Source: JABDMH01 sp965223165 | Lineage (GTDB): Bacteria > Bacteroidota > Bacteroidia > Chitinophagales > Saprospiraceae | Direction: 5' to 3' | NCBI GenBank assembly: GCA_965223165.1 | Contig: CBDCVQ010000007.1 | Span: 248,001-312,000, forward strand | Length of the DNA stretch: 64,000 nucleotides | Shown: positions 36,967 through 46,023 of the stretch, piece by piece | Layout of the letters: every line of letters starts with the position of its first letter | Numbering within the stretch: the stretch's first letter is position 1 | Notes under the pieces: model-generated | Databases searched by the model: none | Told to the model about the DNA's origin: nothing | Seen by the model: only the letters and a program-made list of their open reading frames with translations | Position numbers and translations under genes: made by a program

Positions 36967-39905
36967 TGAGGCACCCAATACTCATATTATTGGCCTTGGT
37001 CTCCTACCTTCTAGCTGCGCCCACTGCTACATCTCAGATCTCATCTACCCAGGAAGAAGACCTTTGGGTCGAGGAGCAGTTTGCTCAGATGTCCATGGAG
37101 GAACGCATCGGCCAGCTATTCATGATTCGGGCACATTCTAATCTCGGCCCCGATCATATTCGGGAGGTGGAGCGACAGATCCAGACGTACAAGGTGGGCG
37201 GACTTTGTTTCTTTCAGGGTACCGCCGAAAAACATGCCCGCCTGATCAATCAGTATCAGGCACTGTCCGAGATGCCGCTCATGATCGCCATGGATGCAGA
37301 GTGGGGCCTAGGCATGCGATTTAAGTCGGGGGTGATCGACTACCCTCACCAACTGATGCTGGGTGCGATCCAAGACAATAGTCTGATCTACGATTTTGGT
37401 GCGGAGACCGCCCGCCAGATGGCACGCATTGGGGTCCACATCAACTTTGCTCCCGTGGTGGACATCAATAACAATTCGGCCAATCCAGTGATCAATCACC
37501 GATCCTTTGGCGAGGACAAGTACAATGTAGCCACCAAGAGCTACATGTACATGCGCGGTCTACAGGACAATCAGGTGGCTGCCTGCGCCAAGCATTTTCC
37601 GGGCCACGGAGACACGGATGTAGACAGTCATGAAGCACTACCTGTGATCAACCACCCCATGAGCAGGCTAGAGAATGTGGAGCTTTTCCCATTTCAGACG
37701 CTGATCAATCACCAACTGGCCAGCATCATGGTCGCACATCTGCATGTGCCCGCCTTAGATCCGCGAGGTAGTATACCTACCACCCTCTCCGACAAAGTCA
37801 TCAATCAATTGCTGCGCAAGAAGATGGGCTTCGACGGGCTGGTCTACACCGATGCCCTGGAAATGAAGGCCGTCGCCGACAACTATGCCAATGGCATGGT
37901 CGAGGTCAAAGCTCTGCAAGCAGGCAATGATGTGCTGACCCTGCCAAACGATATCGATCTCGCTTTCAAAACCATTTTGGACTTCGTCGAAAGTGGCGAG
38001 TTGGAGCTGGACCAGATTTATACCAGTACCAAGCGCATTCTGCGAGCCAAATACCGCATGGGGCTCCATCACTATGCGCCCAGCGGACTGATTGGCATAC
38101 GCTCTAGTCTAAATTCGCCTGCTGCCCTCAGTCTGAAGCACGCTCTCATCGAAAACGCACTCACCTTGGCACGCAATGAAGATGACCTGGTTCCCTTTGT
38201 TGCGCCCCAAAAAGACATTGCCAGTTTGGCCATCGGGAGCGGTACGCTTTCCCACTTTCAGGTGATGCTCAATGAGTATCAAAAGATACCTCGTCACCTC
38301 TCGCTGGCCAAGATCAGCGGTGTGGAGAAGACGCGGCTGCTGAGTACATTGGGCAGGCGTGATGCCGTCGTGGTCAGCATACACAACATGTCCAGACATG
38401 CCTCCCGCAACTTTGGCATTGATTCTTCGGTCATCGGCTTTCTCAAAGCCCTCAAGCAGCGCACCCAGGTGCTGCTGGTCGTATTTGGCAATCCGTATAG
38501 TCTCCAGTTTTTTGACGATATCGATAACGTCCTGGTATGCTATAATGACGATCGCCTGACCCAGAATCTAGCCGCACAGGCCCTGTTTGGAGCGATCGGA
38601 CTCAAGGGAAGGCTCCCGGTAACTGCCTCGGAGCGAAGTGCTTATGGCATGGGGATCGATACCCGGGCAAACTTTCGCATTGGATACTCTGTGCCTGAGC
38701 GTGTAGGCATCTCGATGGATTCGCTGCGAGAGGTGGATCGACTCGTGCACGAGATGATCAAAAAGAAGGCAGCCCCTGGCGCCCAACTGCTGGTGGCCAA
38801 GGATGGCAAGGTCGTCTACCAGCGAGAGTATGGCTATCAGAAATATGAGAAACGCCGGCCGATACAGCGGGACCACATTTATGACTTGGCCAGCGTGACC
38901 AAGATCGCCGCAGCGACACTTGCCATCATGAAGCTCTATGATGACGGCCGGATCGATCTGGACAAACCCATCGTAGAGTATCTCCCGGAGTTGGAAGGTA
39001 CCAATAAGGCCCAAATGCGACTTCGCGATATCATGGCGCATCGGGCGGGACTCAAGCCGTGGATACCCTTCTATCGAGAAACGCTGCGACAAAACTCGGA
39101 TCAGCCGTCCACCACCTACTATCAGTCAGGTCCTTCGGATGCGTTTGCCGTGCGGGTGTGTGACGACCTGTTTCTTCGATCAGACTATCCAGACAGCATC
39201 TGGCAGATCATCATCGACTCGGATCTGCGGGATCGTCGCAACTATCGGTATAGTGATTTGGGGTTTTACATGATAAGCAAGATCGTGGATCGCGTGAGTG
39301 GCACTACCCTTGACAGGTTTGTCCGCCAACACTTCTACGACCCGCTGCATATGACCAATACGACCTATCGGCCGCTGGAACGCATTCAGAAAGACCGCAT
39401 CGTACCGACGGAGAACGATGACTACTTCCGACATCGGGAAGTGAGAGGCTACGTGCATGACATGGGGGCTGCCATGCTCCACGGAGTCAGTGGTCATGCC
39501 GGCCTGTTTTCTAATGTGGGCGACCTCATCAAGCTATTCCAGATGTTGCTCAACGGAGGGTACTATGGCGGCACACAGTATCTAAAGGAGTCGACCATAC
39601 GAGAGTTTACCACACGTCATCCGCGATCGCGCAGGCGAGGTATTGGCTTTGATATGAAGGATCTACGGTCACACAGCTCGAGGAATATTTCCAGCTATGC
39701 CAGTGAAGACACCTATGGGCATTTTGGTTTTACCGGGACATGTGTATGGGTCGATCCCGTCTATGATCTGATCTATATCTTTCTTACGAATCGGACCTAC
39801 CCGACGATGGACAACAATCTGTTGCAAAAGGAGGACTACCGTGCCAAGATCCAGTCAGCGATCTACCGGTCCTTCCTCCCCAATTTCACGCAGAGCCAAC
39901 CATGA
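36963..39905 (+). CDS. Fusion of GH3 beta-N-acetylhexosaminidase and serine beta-lactamase-family domains
   Basis: A 980-aa exported protein (signal peptide about residues 1-24). Residues 30-360 form a NagZ-like GH3 domain: KHFPGHGDTDVDSHEALPV (from Lys210), with the Asp-His dyad in that loop, and the nucleophile Asp297 in VYTDALEMKAVA. A GH3 C-terminal-like domain covers about 390-570. Residues 595-970 form a class C beta-lactamase/PBP-type serine hydrolase with Ser644-V-T-Lys647, YRYSDLGFYM and GVSGHAGLFSN. The combination would cleave GlcNAc from muropeptides and hydrolyse a peptide, ester or beta-lactam bond. It overlaps the genes on both sides by 4 bp. Confidence 0.93.
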   Translation: MMRHPILILLALVSYLLAAPTATSQISSTQEEDLWVEEQFAQMSMEERIGQLFMIRAHSNLGPDHIREVERQIQTYKVGGLCFFQGTAEKHARLINQYQALSEMPLMIAMDAEWGLGMRFKSGVIDYPHQLMLGAIQDNSLIYDFGAETARQMARIGVHINFAPVVDINNNSANPVINHRSFGEDKYNVATKSYMYMRGLQDNQVAACAKHFPGHGDTDVDSHEALPVINHPMSRLENVELFPFQTLINHQLASIMVAHLHVPALDPRGSIPTTLSDKVINQLLRKKMGFDGLVYTDALEMKAVADNYANGMVEVKALQAGNDVLTLPNDIDLAFKTILDFVESGELELDQIYTSTKRILRAKYRMGLHHYAPSGLIGIRSSLNSPAALSLKHALIENALTLARNEDDLVPFVAPQKDIASLAIGSGTLSHFQVMLNEYQKIPRHLSLAKISGVEKTRLLSTLGRRDAVVVSIHNMSRHASRNFGIDSSVIGFLKALKQRTQVLLVVFGNPYSLQFFDDIDNVLVCYNDDRLTQNLAAQALFGAIGLKGRLPVTASERSAYGMGIDTRANFRIGYSVPERVGISMDSLREVDRLVHEMIKKKAAPGAQLLVAKDGKVVYQREYGYQKYEKRRPIQRDHIYDLASVTKIAAATLAIMKLYDDGRIDLDKPIVEYLPELEGTNKAQMRLRDIMAHRAGLKPWIPFYRETLRQNSDQPSTTYYQSGPSDAFAVRVCDDLFLRSDYPDSIWQIIIDSDLRDRRNYRYSDLGFYMISKIVDRVSGTTLDRFVRQHFYDPLHMTNTTYRPLERIQKDRIVPTENDDYFRHREVRGYVHDMGAAMLHGVSGHAGLFSNVGDLIKLFQMLLNGGYYGGTQYLKESTIREFTTRHPRSRRRGIGFDMKDLRSHSSRNISSYASEDTYGHFGFTGTCVWVDPVYDLIYIFLTNRTYPTMDNNLLQKEDYRAKIQSAIYRSFLPNFTQSQP

Positions 39906-41119
39906 ACCTGGCTCACACCGTCGCCCGCAGGTACCTATTCTCGCACAAGGGGACCCACTTCATCAACATCATCTCGGGTGTTACCATTCTTGGTCTGTCC
40001 ATTGGATCGGCAGCGCTGATCCTGGTACTATCAGTTTTCAACGGCTTTGAGGCATTGATAGCCAGCATGATTAACTCGTTTAATCCGGATCTAAAGGTTG
40101 TGCCGGTCCAGGGAAAGTACTTTACTGAGGATGCTGAGCAAGTGAAGGAGATTGCGGCATTGCCCGGGGTGGCAGCGGTAGCAAAAACGATTTCAGAAAC
40201 GGCCGTCTTTGAATATGATGTCAACAACAATCCGGGCACGGTCAAAGGGGTCGATGCCAACTATACGCTGGTCAATAGCCTCGACTCGGCCATCATCGAG
40301 GGCCAATTTATGATCGAGGACGAAGAGATGCCTTATGCCGTCCTGGGAGCCGGGATGGCTAGAAACCTCTCGGTCGACGTGCTCAACGTGTTTCATCACC
40401 TTAGTGTGTTGATGCCCGACCGGCAGCCAGGAAGAAATGCCTCGCGACCCTACAAGACCAAGGTGGTACGACCTGCCGGCGTGTTCTCGATCCAGCAGGA
40501 TCTGGACAATGAATTTGTCTTGGTGCCACTGGATCTGGCCCAGTCTCTATTGGATCGAGTGGGGGAACTGTCGGCCCTTGAAATCAAGGTGACGGAAGTA
40601 TCCCAGGTAGAAACGGTCGAGCGGAGACTACAAGAACTGATGGGCGATTCATTTGACGTATTAAATCGATATGAGCAGGACGAGGAATTCATGAAGCTCA
40701 TGAACATCGAAAAATGGATGGCATTTGCCATCGCCAGTCTAATGATCGTACTGATCGCCTTCAATCTGGTGGGATGTCTATGGATGGTCGTATTGGACAA
40801 AAAGAAGGACGTGGCCATCTTAAAGGCGATGGGCAGCACCTCTACTTTCATCAAGCGCGTCTTTCTGCATCTGGGCCTCTACTACACGCTGAGCGGTCTG
40901 GGGCTGGGGCTGGTACTGGGGTTGCTGATATATGTACTGCAGAAGCAGTTTGGCATCGTCACTATACCGCAGGGATTTGTCGTCGACACCTATCCGATCA
41001 TGATGCAGGTGACCGATGTTTTGGTGGTCTGCGTGACGGTCCTTGCCATCGGTCTGGTGGCTTCGTTGCCGGCCGCTCATCAGGCTAGTAAACTGGACAC
41101 TGCCATCCGCCAGAATTAA
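39902..41119 (+). CDS. LolC/LolE-type ABC transporter permease
   Basis: A 405-aa permease with an N-terminal MNLAHTVARRYLFSHKGTHFINIISGVTILG-type opening split here at residues 1-31, a first TM (about 22-48), a periplasmic MacB-like domain, and three C-terminal TMs (about 275-300, 318-350 and 368-395). The conserved FtsX stretch is DKKKDVAILKAMG. In Bacteroidota such proteins are the membrane part of the lipoprotein-releasing machinery. The ATPase (LolD) is not adjacent. Coupled by ATGA overlap to the GH3/beta-lactamase gene. Confidence 0.92.
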   Translation: MNLAHTVARRYLFSHKGTHFINIISGVTILGLSIGSAALILVLSVFNGFEALIASMINSFNPDLKVVPVQGKYFTEDAEQVKEIAALPGVAAVAKTISETAVFEYDVNNNPGTVKGVDANYTLVNSLDSAIIEGQFMIEDEEMPYAVLGAGMARNLSVDVLNVFHHLSVLMPDRQPGRNASRPYKTKVVRPAGVFSIQQDLDNEFVLVPLDLAQSLLDRVGELSALEIKVTEVSQVETVERRLQELMGDSFDVLNRYEQDEEFMKLMNIEKWMAFAIASLMIVLIAFNLVGCLWMVVLDKKKDVAILKAMGSTSTFIKRVFLHLGLYYTLSGLGLGLVLGLLIYVLQKQFGIVTIPQGFVVDTYPIMMQVTDVLVVCVTVLAIGLVASLPAAHQASKLDTAIRQN

Positions 41120-41147
41120 GGCCAGATTCCATACATTTGCATCGTTT

Positions 41148-41498
41148 ATGAGGGAGCAGTGGCAATTGGACTTTGAGTGGCTGAGAGTACAGCACTTGGT
41201 CAAGGATCTGATGAAGAGAGACAAGCTGCCAGACCTTCAGGCCATGCTCTTCATGATTGGCATGCAGGAATTGGGGTTGCTGCAGCGGGGCTTCAGCAAA
41301 GAAGAAAAGCAGGATCTGATGCACATCGCTGTATGCAAACTCTTGAGCACAGAGGGCTACTTCCGTTTTAAGGGCCATGACCAAGATGGCTGGCCTCACT
41401 ATGAGCAACTTAGATCCCTAAAGAAGCAAAGCGTATCGGACCAAGAAGCACTCTTGAAGGAAAAGGTGGTGCAATACTTTGATGCCATGGATTTATAA
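41148..41498 (+). CDS. Unknown small soluble protein
   Basis: A 116-aa protein not recognised by name. It is predicted to be mostly helical and cytosolic: FEWLRVQHLVKDLMKRD, LPDLQAMLFMIGMQELG and EEKQDLMHIAVCKLLS. The second half contains FKGHDQDGWPHYEQL. The reading frame is open into the end of the upstream permease gene, but ATG at 41148 leaves a 28-bp gap and fits better; TACATTTG at 41132-41139 could be a -7 box for a nearly leaderless transcript. The next gene, a cyclophilin lipoprotein, follows at 30 bp. Confidence 0.65.
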   Translation: MREQWQLDFEWLRVQHLVKDLMKRDKLPDLQAMLFMIGMQELGLLQRGFSKEEKQDLMHIAVCKLLSTEGYFRFKGHDQDGWPHYEQLRSLKKQSVSDQEALLKEKVVQYFDAMDL

Positions 41499-41528
41499 AC
41501 TGGACGTTCTTAACCTAAATACACATTG

Positions 41529-42164
41529 ATGAAGAACTGGATATTGCTGTTGGCCATTTTTCTGCTGGTTGGCTGCCAATCGGGCGAGAAATATGTGATG
41601 ATAGAGACGGATCTGGGAGATATGAAGGTGATGCTGTACAATTCGACGCCAAACCACCGCGACAACTTTATCAAGCTCGCCAAGGAGGGTTTCTATGATG
41701 ATCTGCTCTTCCACCGCGTGATTCAGGGCTTCATGATCCAAGGAGGCGATCCCGACTCAAAGAATGCCGATGCAAATGCTATGCTGGGACAGGGCGGTCC
41801 GGGATACCAGGTCGATGCGGAGATTGGTGCGTATCATTTTAAAGGTGCGCTGTCTGCAGCCCGCTTGCCGGATGGAGTTAATCCGGAGCGAAAGTCATCG
41901 GGGTCACAGTTTTTTATCGTCCAAGGTTACCGGGTGCAAGAGGAGGAGCTGCAGCGATGGACCGATCAAAAGGGCATACAGTACACACCGGAGCAGCGAA
42001 AGCTCTACCGCGAGGTGGGGGGCTACCCCTTTCTTGATGGAGAGTATACGGTCTTTGGCGAAGTAGTGGAGGGTCTGGAGGTGATCGACAAGATCGCTGC
42101 CGTGCGGATAGGCGCGGCTGACCGACCCGTGGATGATCTACGCATGAAGGTAAGGGTACTTTAG
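41529..42164 (+). CDS. Lipoprotein cyclophilin-type peptidyl-prolyl isomerase
   Basis: A 211-aa protein with a lipoprotein signal ending LLVGCQSG (lipidated Cys about residue 17), followed by a compact cyclophilin domain: IETDLGDMKVMLY, FHRVIQGFMIQGGDP with the catalytic Arg, PERKSSGSQFFIVQG and FLDGEYTVFGEVVEG. It probably assists folding of exported proteins at the inner leaflet of the outer membrane or periplasm. A 30-residue insert (VQEEELQRWTDQKG...) sits before the last strands and is shared with the next gene, showing tandem duplication. Confidence 0.93.
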   Translation: MKNWILLLAIFLLVGCQSGEKYVMIETDLGDMKVMLYNSTPNHRDNFIKLAKEGFYDDLLFHRVIQGFMIQGGDPDSKNADANAMLGQGGPGYQVDAEIGAYHFKGALSAARLPDGVNPERKSSGSQFFIVQGYRVQEEELQRWTDQKGIQYTPEQRKLYREVGGYPFLDGEYTVFGEVVEGLEVIDKIAAVRIGAADRPVDDLRMKVRVL

Positions 42165-42201
42165 ATCAAGAACGGCACTCGATACTCCGCACATCCACTG
42201 A

Positions 42202-43095
42202 ATGAAGAAATCAACCATGAGAACGCTCCTTTTGGTCTGTGGGATATTTTTGGCCGCTTGCAACCGACCGGTATCGAGCTTCATCACCAGTCAGGATCGA
42301 CTGGAGGCCCCCGCGACCGTGGAATTTGTCAACCAGTCCGAGAAGGCGGAGACCTTCGCCTGGGACTTTGGAGATGGACAGACCTCTGAGGACCTGAATG
42401 CCACCCATCGCTATCACAAATCCGGCCAATACACGGTCACGCTGCAGGCGATCAGAGGCAAGAAGAGGCGAAGCTCAGAACAGATGATTACGATCGACCC
42501 TCCCTCCGAGACACTCGTGGAGATCCAGACGGTCCATGGCAATATGCTGGTGCGGCTGTACGACGAAACCCCACTACACAAGGAAAATTTTCTAAAGCTG
42601 GCCGAAGAGGGTTTCTATGACAACCTCATCTTTCACCGGGTGATCGCCGGCTTTATGATCCAAGGGGGCGATCCGCAATCACGCGGTGCCGCCCAGGGCC
42701 AGCGACTGGGTGCGGGCGGGCCAGGATATCAGATTCCTGCCGAAATCAAAGAGGGTTTGGTACACAAGAAAGGAGCGCTGGCGGCGGCCAGAACCGGTGA
42801 TGCTGTCAACCCCGAAAAGAAGTCATCCGGATCACAGTTCTTCATCGTGCAGGGACAGCCGGCAGACGAAAACCAGCTCAAGATGTTTGAGCGACGCAAA
42901 GGCATCGAGTACAGCGAAGAGCAGCGAAAAATATATTTGGAGCAAGGGGGCACTCCCTTTCTAGACATGGAGTATACGGTATTTGGCGAGGTCATACACG
43001 GTCTGGAGATCGTTGATAAGATTGCTGCCATGGAGACGGACGGCGGAGATCGCCCTACAGAGGATGTATCCATGAAGATGCTCATCATTAAGTAA
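42202..43095 (+). CDS. Lipoprotein with PKD domain fused to cyclophilin isomerase
   Basis: A 297-aa paralogue of the preceding protein. The signal ends LAACNRP (lipobox, Cys about residue 20). Residues 30-100 form a PKD domain (ATVEFVNQSEKAETFAWDFG then DGQTS and YHKSGQYTVTLQA), and residues 108-297 the cyclophilin domain, with FHRVIAGFMIQGGDP, KKSSGSQFFIVQG and FLDMEYTVFGEVIHG. The PKD domain may hold a client or extracellular glycan. It starts 37 bp after its paralogue and is 17 bp before the ROK kinase. Confidence 0.93.
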   Translation: MKKSTMRTLLLVCGIFLAACNRPVSSFITSQDRLEAPATVEFVNQSEKAETFAWDFGDGQTSEDLNATHRYHKSGQYTVTLQAIRGKKRRSSEQMITIDPPSETLVEIQTVHGNMLVRLYDETPLHKENFLKLAEEGFYDNLIFHRVIAGFMIQGGDPQSRGAAQGQRLGAGGPGYQIPAEIKEGLVHKKGALAAARTGDAVNPEKKSSGSQFFIVQGQPADENQLKMFERRKGIEYSEEQRKIYLEQGGTPFLDMEYTVFGEVIHGLEIVDKIAAMETDGGDRPTEDVSMKMLIIK

Positions 43096-43112
43096 AGCAC
43101 TAACAAACGTAC

Positions 43113-43859
43113 ATGGCCAAAAGAAGGGAGTATCTGGGTTTTGATGTCGGAGGCACCGGTATCAAAGCCGCCATTATTGATACGGTCAAGGGCCGGCTGC
43201 TCACGGAGAAGATGCGCGTACTCACCCCGCAGCCATCAGATCCCAAGGCAGTGTCCAAGACCATCTTGCAAATGCTGAAGGATATCCAATATAAAGGTCC
43301 GGTGGGGTGTGGATTTCCTTCGATCATCCATCACGGCGTCGCCAAATCGGCGGCCAACATTGACAAGAGCTGGATCAATGTGGACATCCAAAGCCTGCTG
43401 ACCAAAGTGACCGGTCAGCCCTTCTACGTCGCCAACGACGCGGATGTGGCCGGGCTGGCGGAAGTCAAATTTGGTAAAGCTGACATCAGCGGCACGGTCA
43501 TCGTCCTGACCATCGGTACAGGCATCGGATCTGGTATGTTTCTGGATGGAAAGCTGGTGCCCAATACAGAATTGGGACATCTCTACTACAAGGATAGCAT
43601 CTACGAGCACTATGTGTCCAATCGGACACGCAAGGTGCAAAACCTCTCCTGGGACGAGTGGGCGATCCGTTTCAACGGCTATCTCCATCATGTGGAGACC
43701 TTATTTTCCCCAGACTTGTTTGTCCTGGGTGGTGGAGCGAGCAAGAAGTTTGAGCGATACCAGCATCATCTGACGGTCTCCACCAAGGTTGTGCCGGCAC
43801 AGTACCAAAATGATGCGGGTGTGCTTGGCGCCGCTATGTACGCCGAATCCTGTCAATAA
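43113..43859 (+). CDS. ROK-family polyphosphate glucokinase-like protein
   Basis: A 248-aa kinase with LGFDVGGTGIKAAIIDT at the N-terminus, VANDADVAGLAEVKFG with the catalytic Asp, LTIGTGIGSGMFLDG and LGHLYY. It lacks the CxCGxxGC zinc motif of most ROK proteins, and its short length and sequence fit the polyphosphate glucokinase (PpgK) subgroup, which uses polyphosphate or ATP to make glucose-6-phosphate. It is the last gene of the plus-strand run that begins at 35011. Distinct from the zinc-type ROK kinase at 7273-8175. Confidence 0.87.
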   Translation: MAKRREYLGFDVGGTGIKAAIIDTVKGRLLTEKMRVLTPQPSDPKAVSKTILQMLKDIQYKGPVGCGFPSIIHHGVAKSAANIDKSWINVDIQSLLTKVTGQPFYVANDADVAGLAEVKFGKADISGTVIVLTIGTGIGSGMFLDGKLVPNTELGHLYYKDSIYEHYVSNRTRKVQNLSWDEWAIRFNGYLHHVETLFSPDLFVLGGGASKKFERYQHHLTVSTKVVPAQYQNDAGVLGAAMYAESCQ

Positions 43860-44073
43860 ACACGCCTTTTTCTCACTGGGAATCAACTTAGATCAGGGGT
43901 GCCCCATTCGATATCAGGGTCCGTCTGAGTGACCACGCGATCGTCCTCCGAGCGGATTACAACTTGCTCTCCCGTCAAACGCTCTGTCGATTCAGCCTTA
44001 CCCATTTAATAGGACCGGTGCTCGCTATCGTTGAGCGTGCATACGCGTAGCGATCGCAAAGAGGGAAAAGAGC

Positions 44074-44139
44074 CTAGTAGTCGAGCTTCGCATTAAATCT
44101 TGTGGTCAATTCTAAAGTCTCATGCGGAAGCTCTACTAG
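44074..44139. repeat. Hairpin-only copy of the MITE-like repeat
   Basis: 66 bp running from CTAGTAGTCGAGCTTCGCAT to CATGCGGAAGCTCTACTAG. The left part continues ATTAAATCTTGTGGTCAATT, colinear with the left end of the full copy at 59230. It fills most of the otherwise empty 300-bp interval 43860-44159 between the convergent ROK and TPR genes, in which nothing else was recognised. Confidence 0.85.
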
Positions 44140-44159
44140 AAAAACCGTGCTGTGTCTCT

Positions 44160-45569
44160 CTACAGGGTCTCCGCCAGGCAGTAGTTGATCAACTGATGGA
44201 CAGGTATGTTGTCCTTGAGTGTCGGAAGGATCTCAAAGATGAGCTCAGACATGTCGATGTCCTCCATCAGCGCCTGACGCAGTGCTTCCAGTCCTTCTCG
44301 ATCATCTCCACGGGCCAGCAAGCATGCTGCTTTGCAGTATAGCAGCTCCGTGCCGACGGCGTTGAACTCAGCTTCCTCGACCACGTCGATGGCTTTGTCG
44401 TACTCGCCGATATGTAGGAGAAAGGCCGTATGGTCTTTCCAAATCTCACATTGCTCAGGACCGATCTCTGTCGCTTTCAGGAAGTAATAGTGTGCCTTGG
44501 CAAACTCTCCGATCTTAGCAAATGCCTTCGCCAGATTGTTGAAGTATTCCTCTCGTCGATCCTCGATCTCAATCGCCTTAAAGTATGCGTTGATGGCACT
44601 TACCCAGCGATCTTCTCTCGCATGACAAAGTCCGAGAAAAAAGTAGACCTCATCATTGTACGGATCGAGCTTGGACGCTTTGTTGAAGTAGTCTTGGGCC
44701 ATGCCGTACTTCCTCTGCTGCATATAGCACTCGCCTATATTGGCCAGCAGGTCACTGTCAGGGCCAAACATATCCAGTGCTTCGAGATAAAAGCCCAGGG
44801 CTTTGTGATACTCGCAGGTCTGAAAGCAGAGATCCGCACACTCTCGATAGCCCAGTTCAAAATCCTCGTTGATGATGAACGAGTACTCATACGCTTCTAC
44901 GGCACGCTCGTACTCTCCCATGCAGGAATAAGCGTGTCCCAGATTGTACCAGGCTAGATATGAATAGGGATTTTCGTCAATGATCGTGGTGTGAAAATCG
45001 ATACTTTCTTGGTACTTCTTAGTGAGCTCGGTGCAAACCCAGACACGTTCCAATGCTTCTTCGTTGTTGGCATCGCAGTTGAGAGATTCTTTGAGACTCT
45101 CAAACATCTTGTCGTATTCCTTGAGACACTCGAATACTTGGGCCTCGCTCAAGAAGATGCTACTCAGATCTTCCGGATTAGCCTTCTCCTTCATGGTGCC
45201 GATCAGTGCCAGCGCATCGCTGTACTGACCCAATGAGCTGAGTATTTTTGCTCTTAGGAGATGAATATCTAATTCTGCAGGTGCAAAAATCTGAGCCTTG
45301 TCCAGGATAGACATGGCTTGCTCTGAGTTTCGAGTGGCAAGGAACAGTTGCGCCTTCTTGATATGAAAATCCGCCGAGAAGCCATACTGTACAAGGGCGT
45401 GGTCAGCGACCTCGATAGCCTTCTCAAAAAGGAACTCCTTCTCATAGTAGTTGATCAACTTCAAGAAGTCCTGTTCTTCCAAAAAGCTCACATTCCCTTC
45501 CTGAGACATAGTCTCAAATTCATTCACCAATAGGATCAGTGAATGGTCTTGATCGGAATTGTATTTCAT
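44160..45569 (-). CDS. Tetratricopeptide-repeat protein
   Basis: A 469-aa protein without signal peptide or TM helix, made almost entirely of TPR units from about residue 30 to 450; clear examples are YLAWYNLGHAYSCMGEYERA, DLLANIGECYMQQRKYGMA and DEVYFFLGLCHAREDRWVSA. It is acidic and likely a cytosolic scaffold for protein-protein contacts. It is monocistronic by context, with a hairpin repeat just downstream and a long AT-rich leader region upstream (45570-46023). No specific partner can be deduced. Confidence 0.85.
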   Translation of the reverse strand: MKYNSDQDHSLILLVNEFETMSQEGNVSFLEEQDFLKLINYYEKEFLFEKAIEVADHALVQYGFSADFHIKKAQLFLATRNSEQAMSILDKAQIFAPAELDIHLLRAKILSSLGQYSDALALIGTMKEKANPEDLSSIFLSEAQVFECLKEYDKMFESLKESLNCDANNEEALERVWVCTELTKKYQESIDFHTTIIDENPYSYLAWYNLGHAYSCMGEYERAVEAYEYSFIINEDFELGYRECADLCFQTCEYHKALGFYLEALDMFGPDSDLLANIGECYMQQRKYGMAQDYFNKASKLDPYNDEVYFFLGLCHAREDRWVSAINAYFKAIEIEDRREEYFNNLAKAFAKIGEFAKAHYYFLKATEIGPEQCEIWKDHTAFLLHIGEYDKAIDVVEEAEFNAVGTELLYCKAACLLARGDDREGLEALRQALMEDIDMSELIFEILPTLKDNIPVHQLINYCLAETL

Positions 45570-46023
45570 GTTACAAAGGGGGATTTAGCTTTACGCCATA
45601 AAATAAGCAAATAATCAGTATAGACAGTATACAAATCCGCCTGTTTTTCGGCACTCCCGAGCAGAATTGTAATTGAATTAGAATTAATCCTAATAAGAGT
45701 AAGTTACAGTGTTACAATACCTTAAATATTATAACTTCTTTAAAGTGTATGACTTAGTGTCTTTAACTTATTCTAAGACATGAAGAAATATATAACGGCA
45801 ATTCGTCAGGCCTAGAAGTGTTAAAATTAGGTCCTGAAAGAGTGGTATTAAGGCGGGCGGCAATGTGACTCTGGTGCGACTTCAGATCAGCCTTCCGGAT
45901 GAGGCTGGAACCACACCCCATGGACCTGCCAGACATAGCGACCGGCCTCTAATAAGAATCCGGCAGCTCCTGCCTGGGCATGAGGCGGACTGCCGGTGTA
46001 TGATGATCGCCCTTGAGATCGAT
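45570..46023. other. Non-coding, AT-rich interval upstream of the TPR gene
   Basis: 454 bp with no credible gene. The part 45580-45830 is distinctly AT-rich compared with the rest of the window and must contain the TPR gene promoter on the minus strand; no exact TAnnTTTG box was found there. A short ATG-initiated frame at 45780 (11 codons) is not convincing. Confidence 0.5.

Noticed and set aside
45780..45815. Short ATG frame resembling a signal peptide start in the AT-rich interval
   Set aside because: Only 11 codons and no supporting promoter or neighbour; probably chance.
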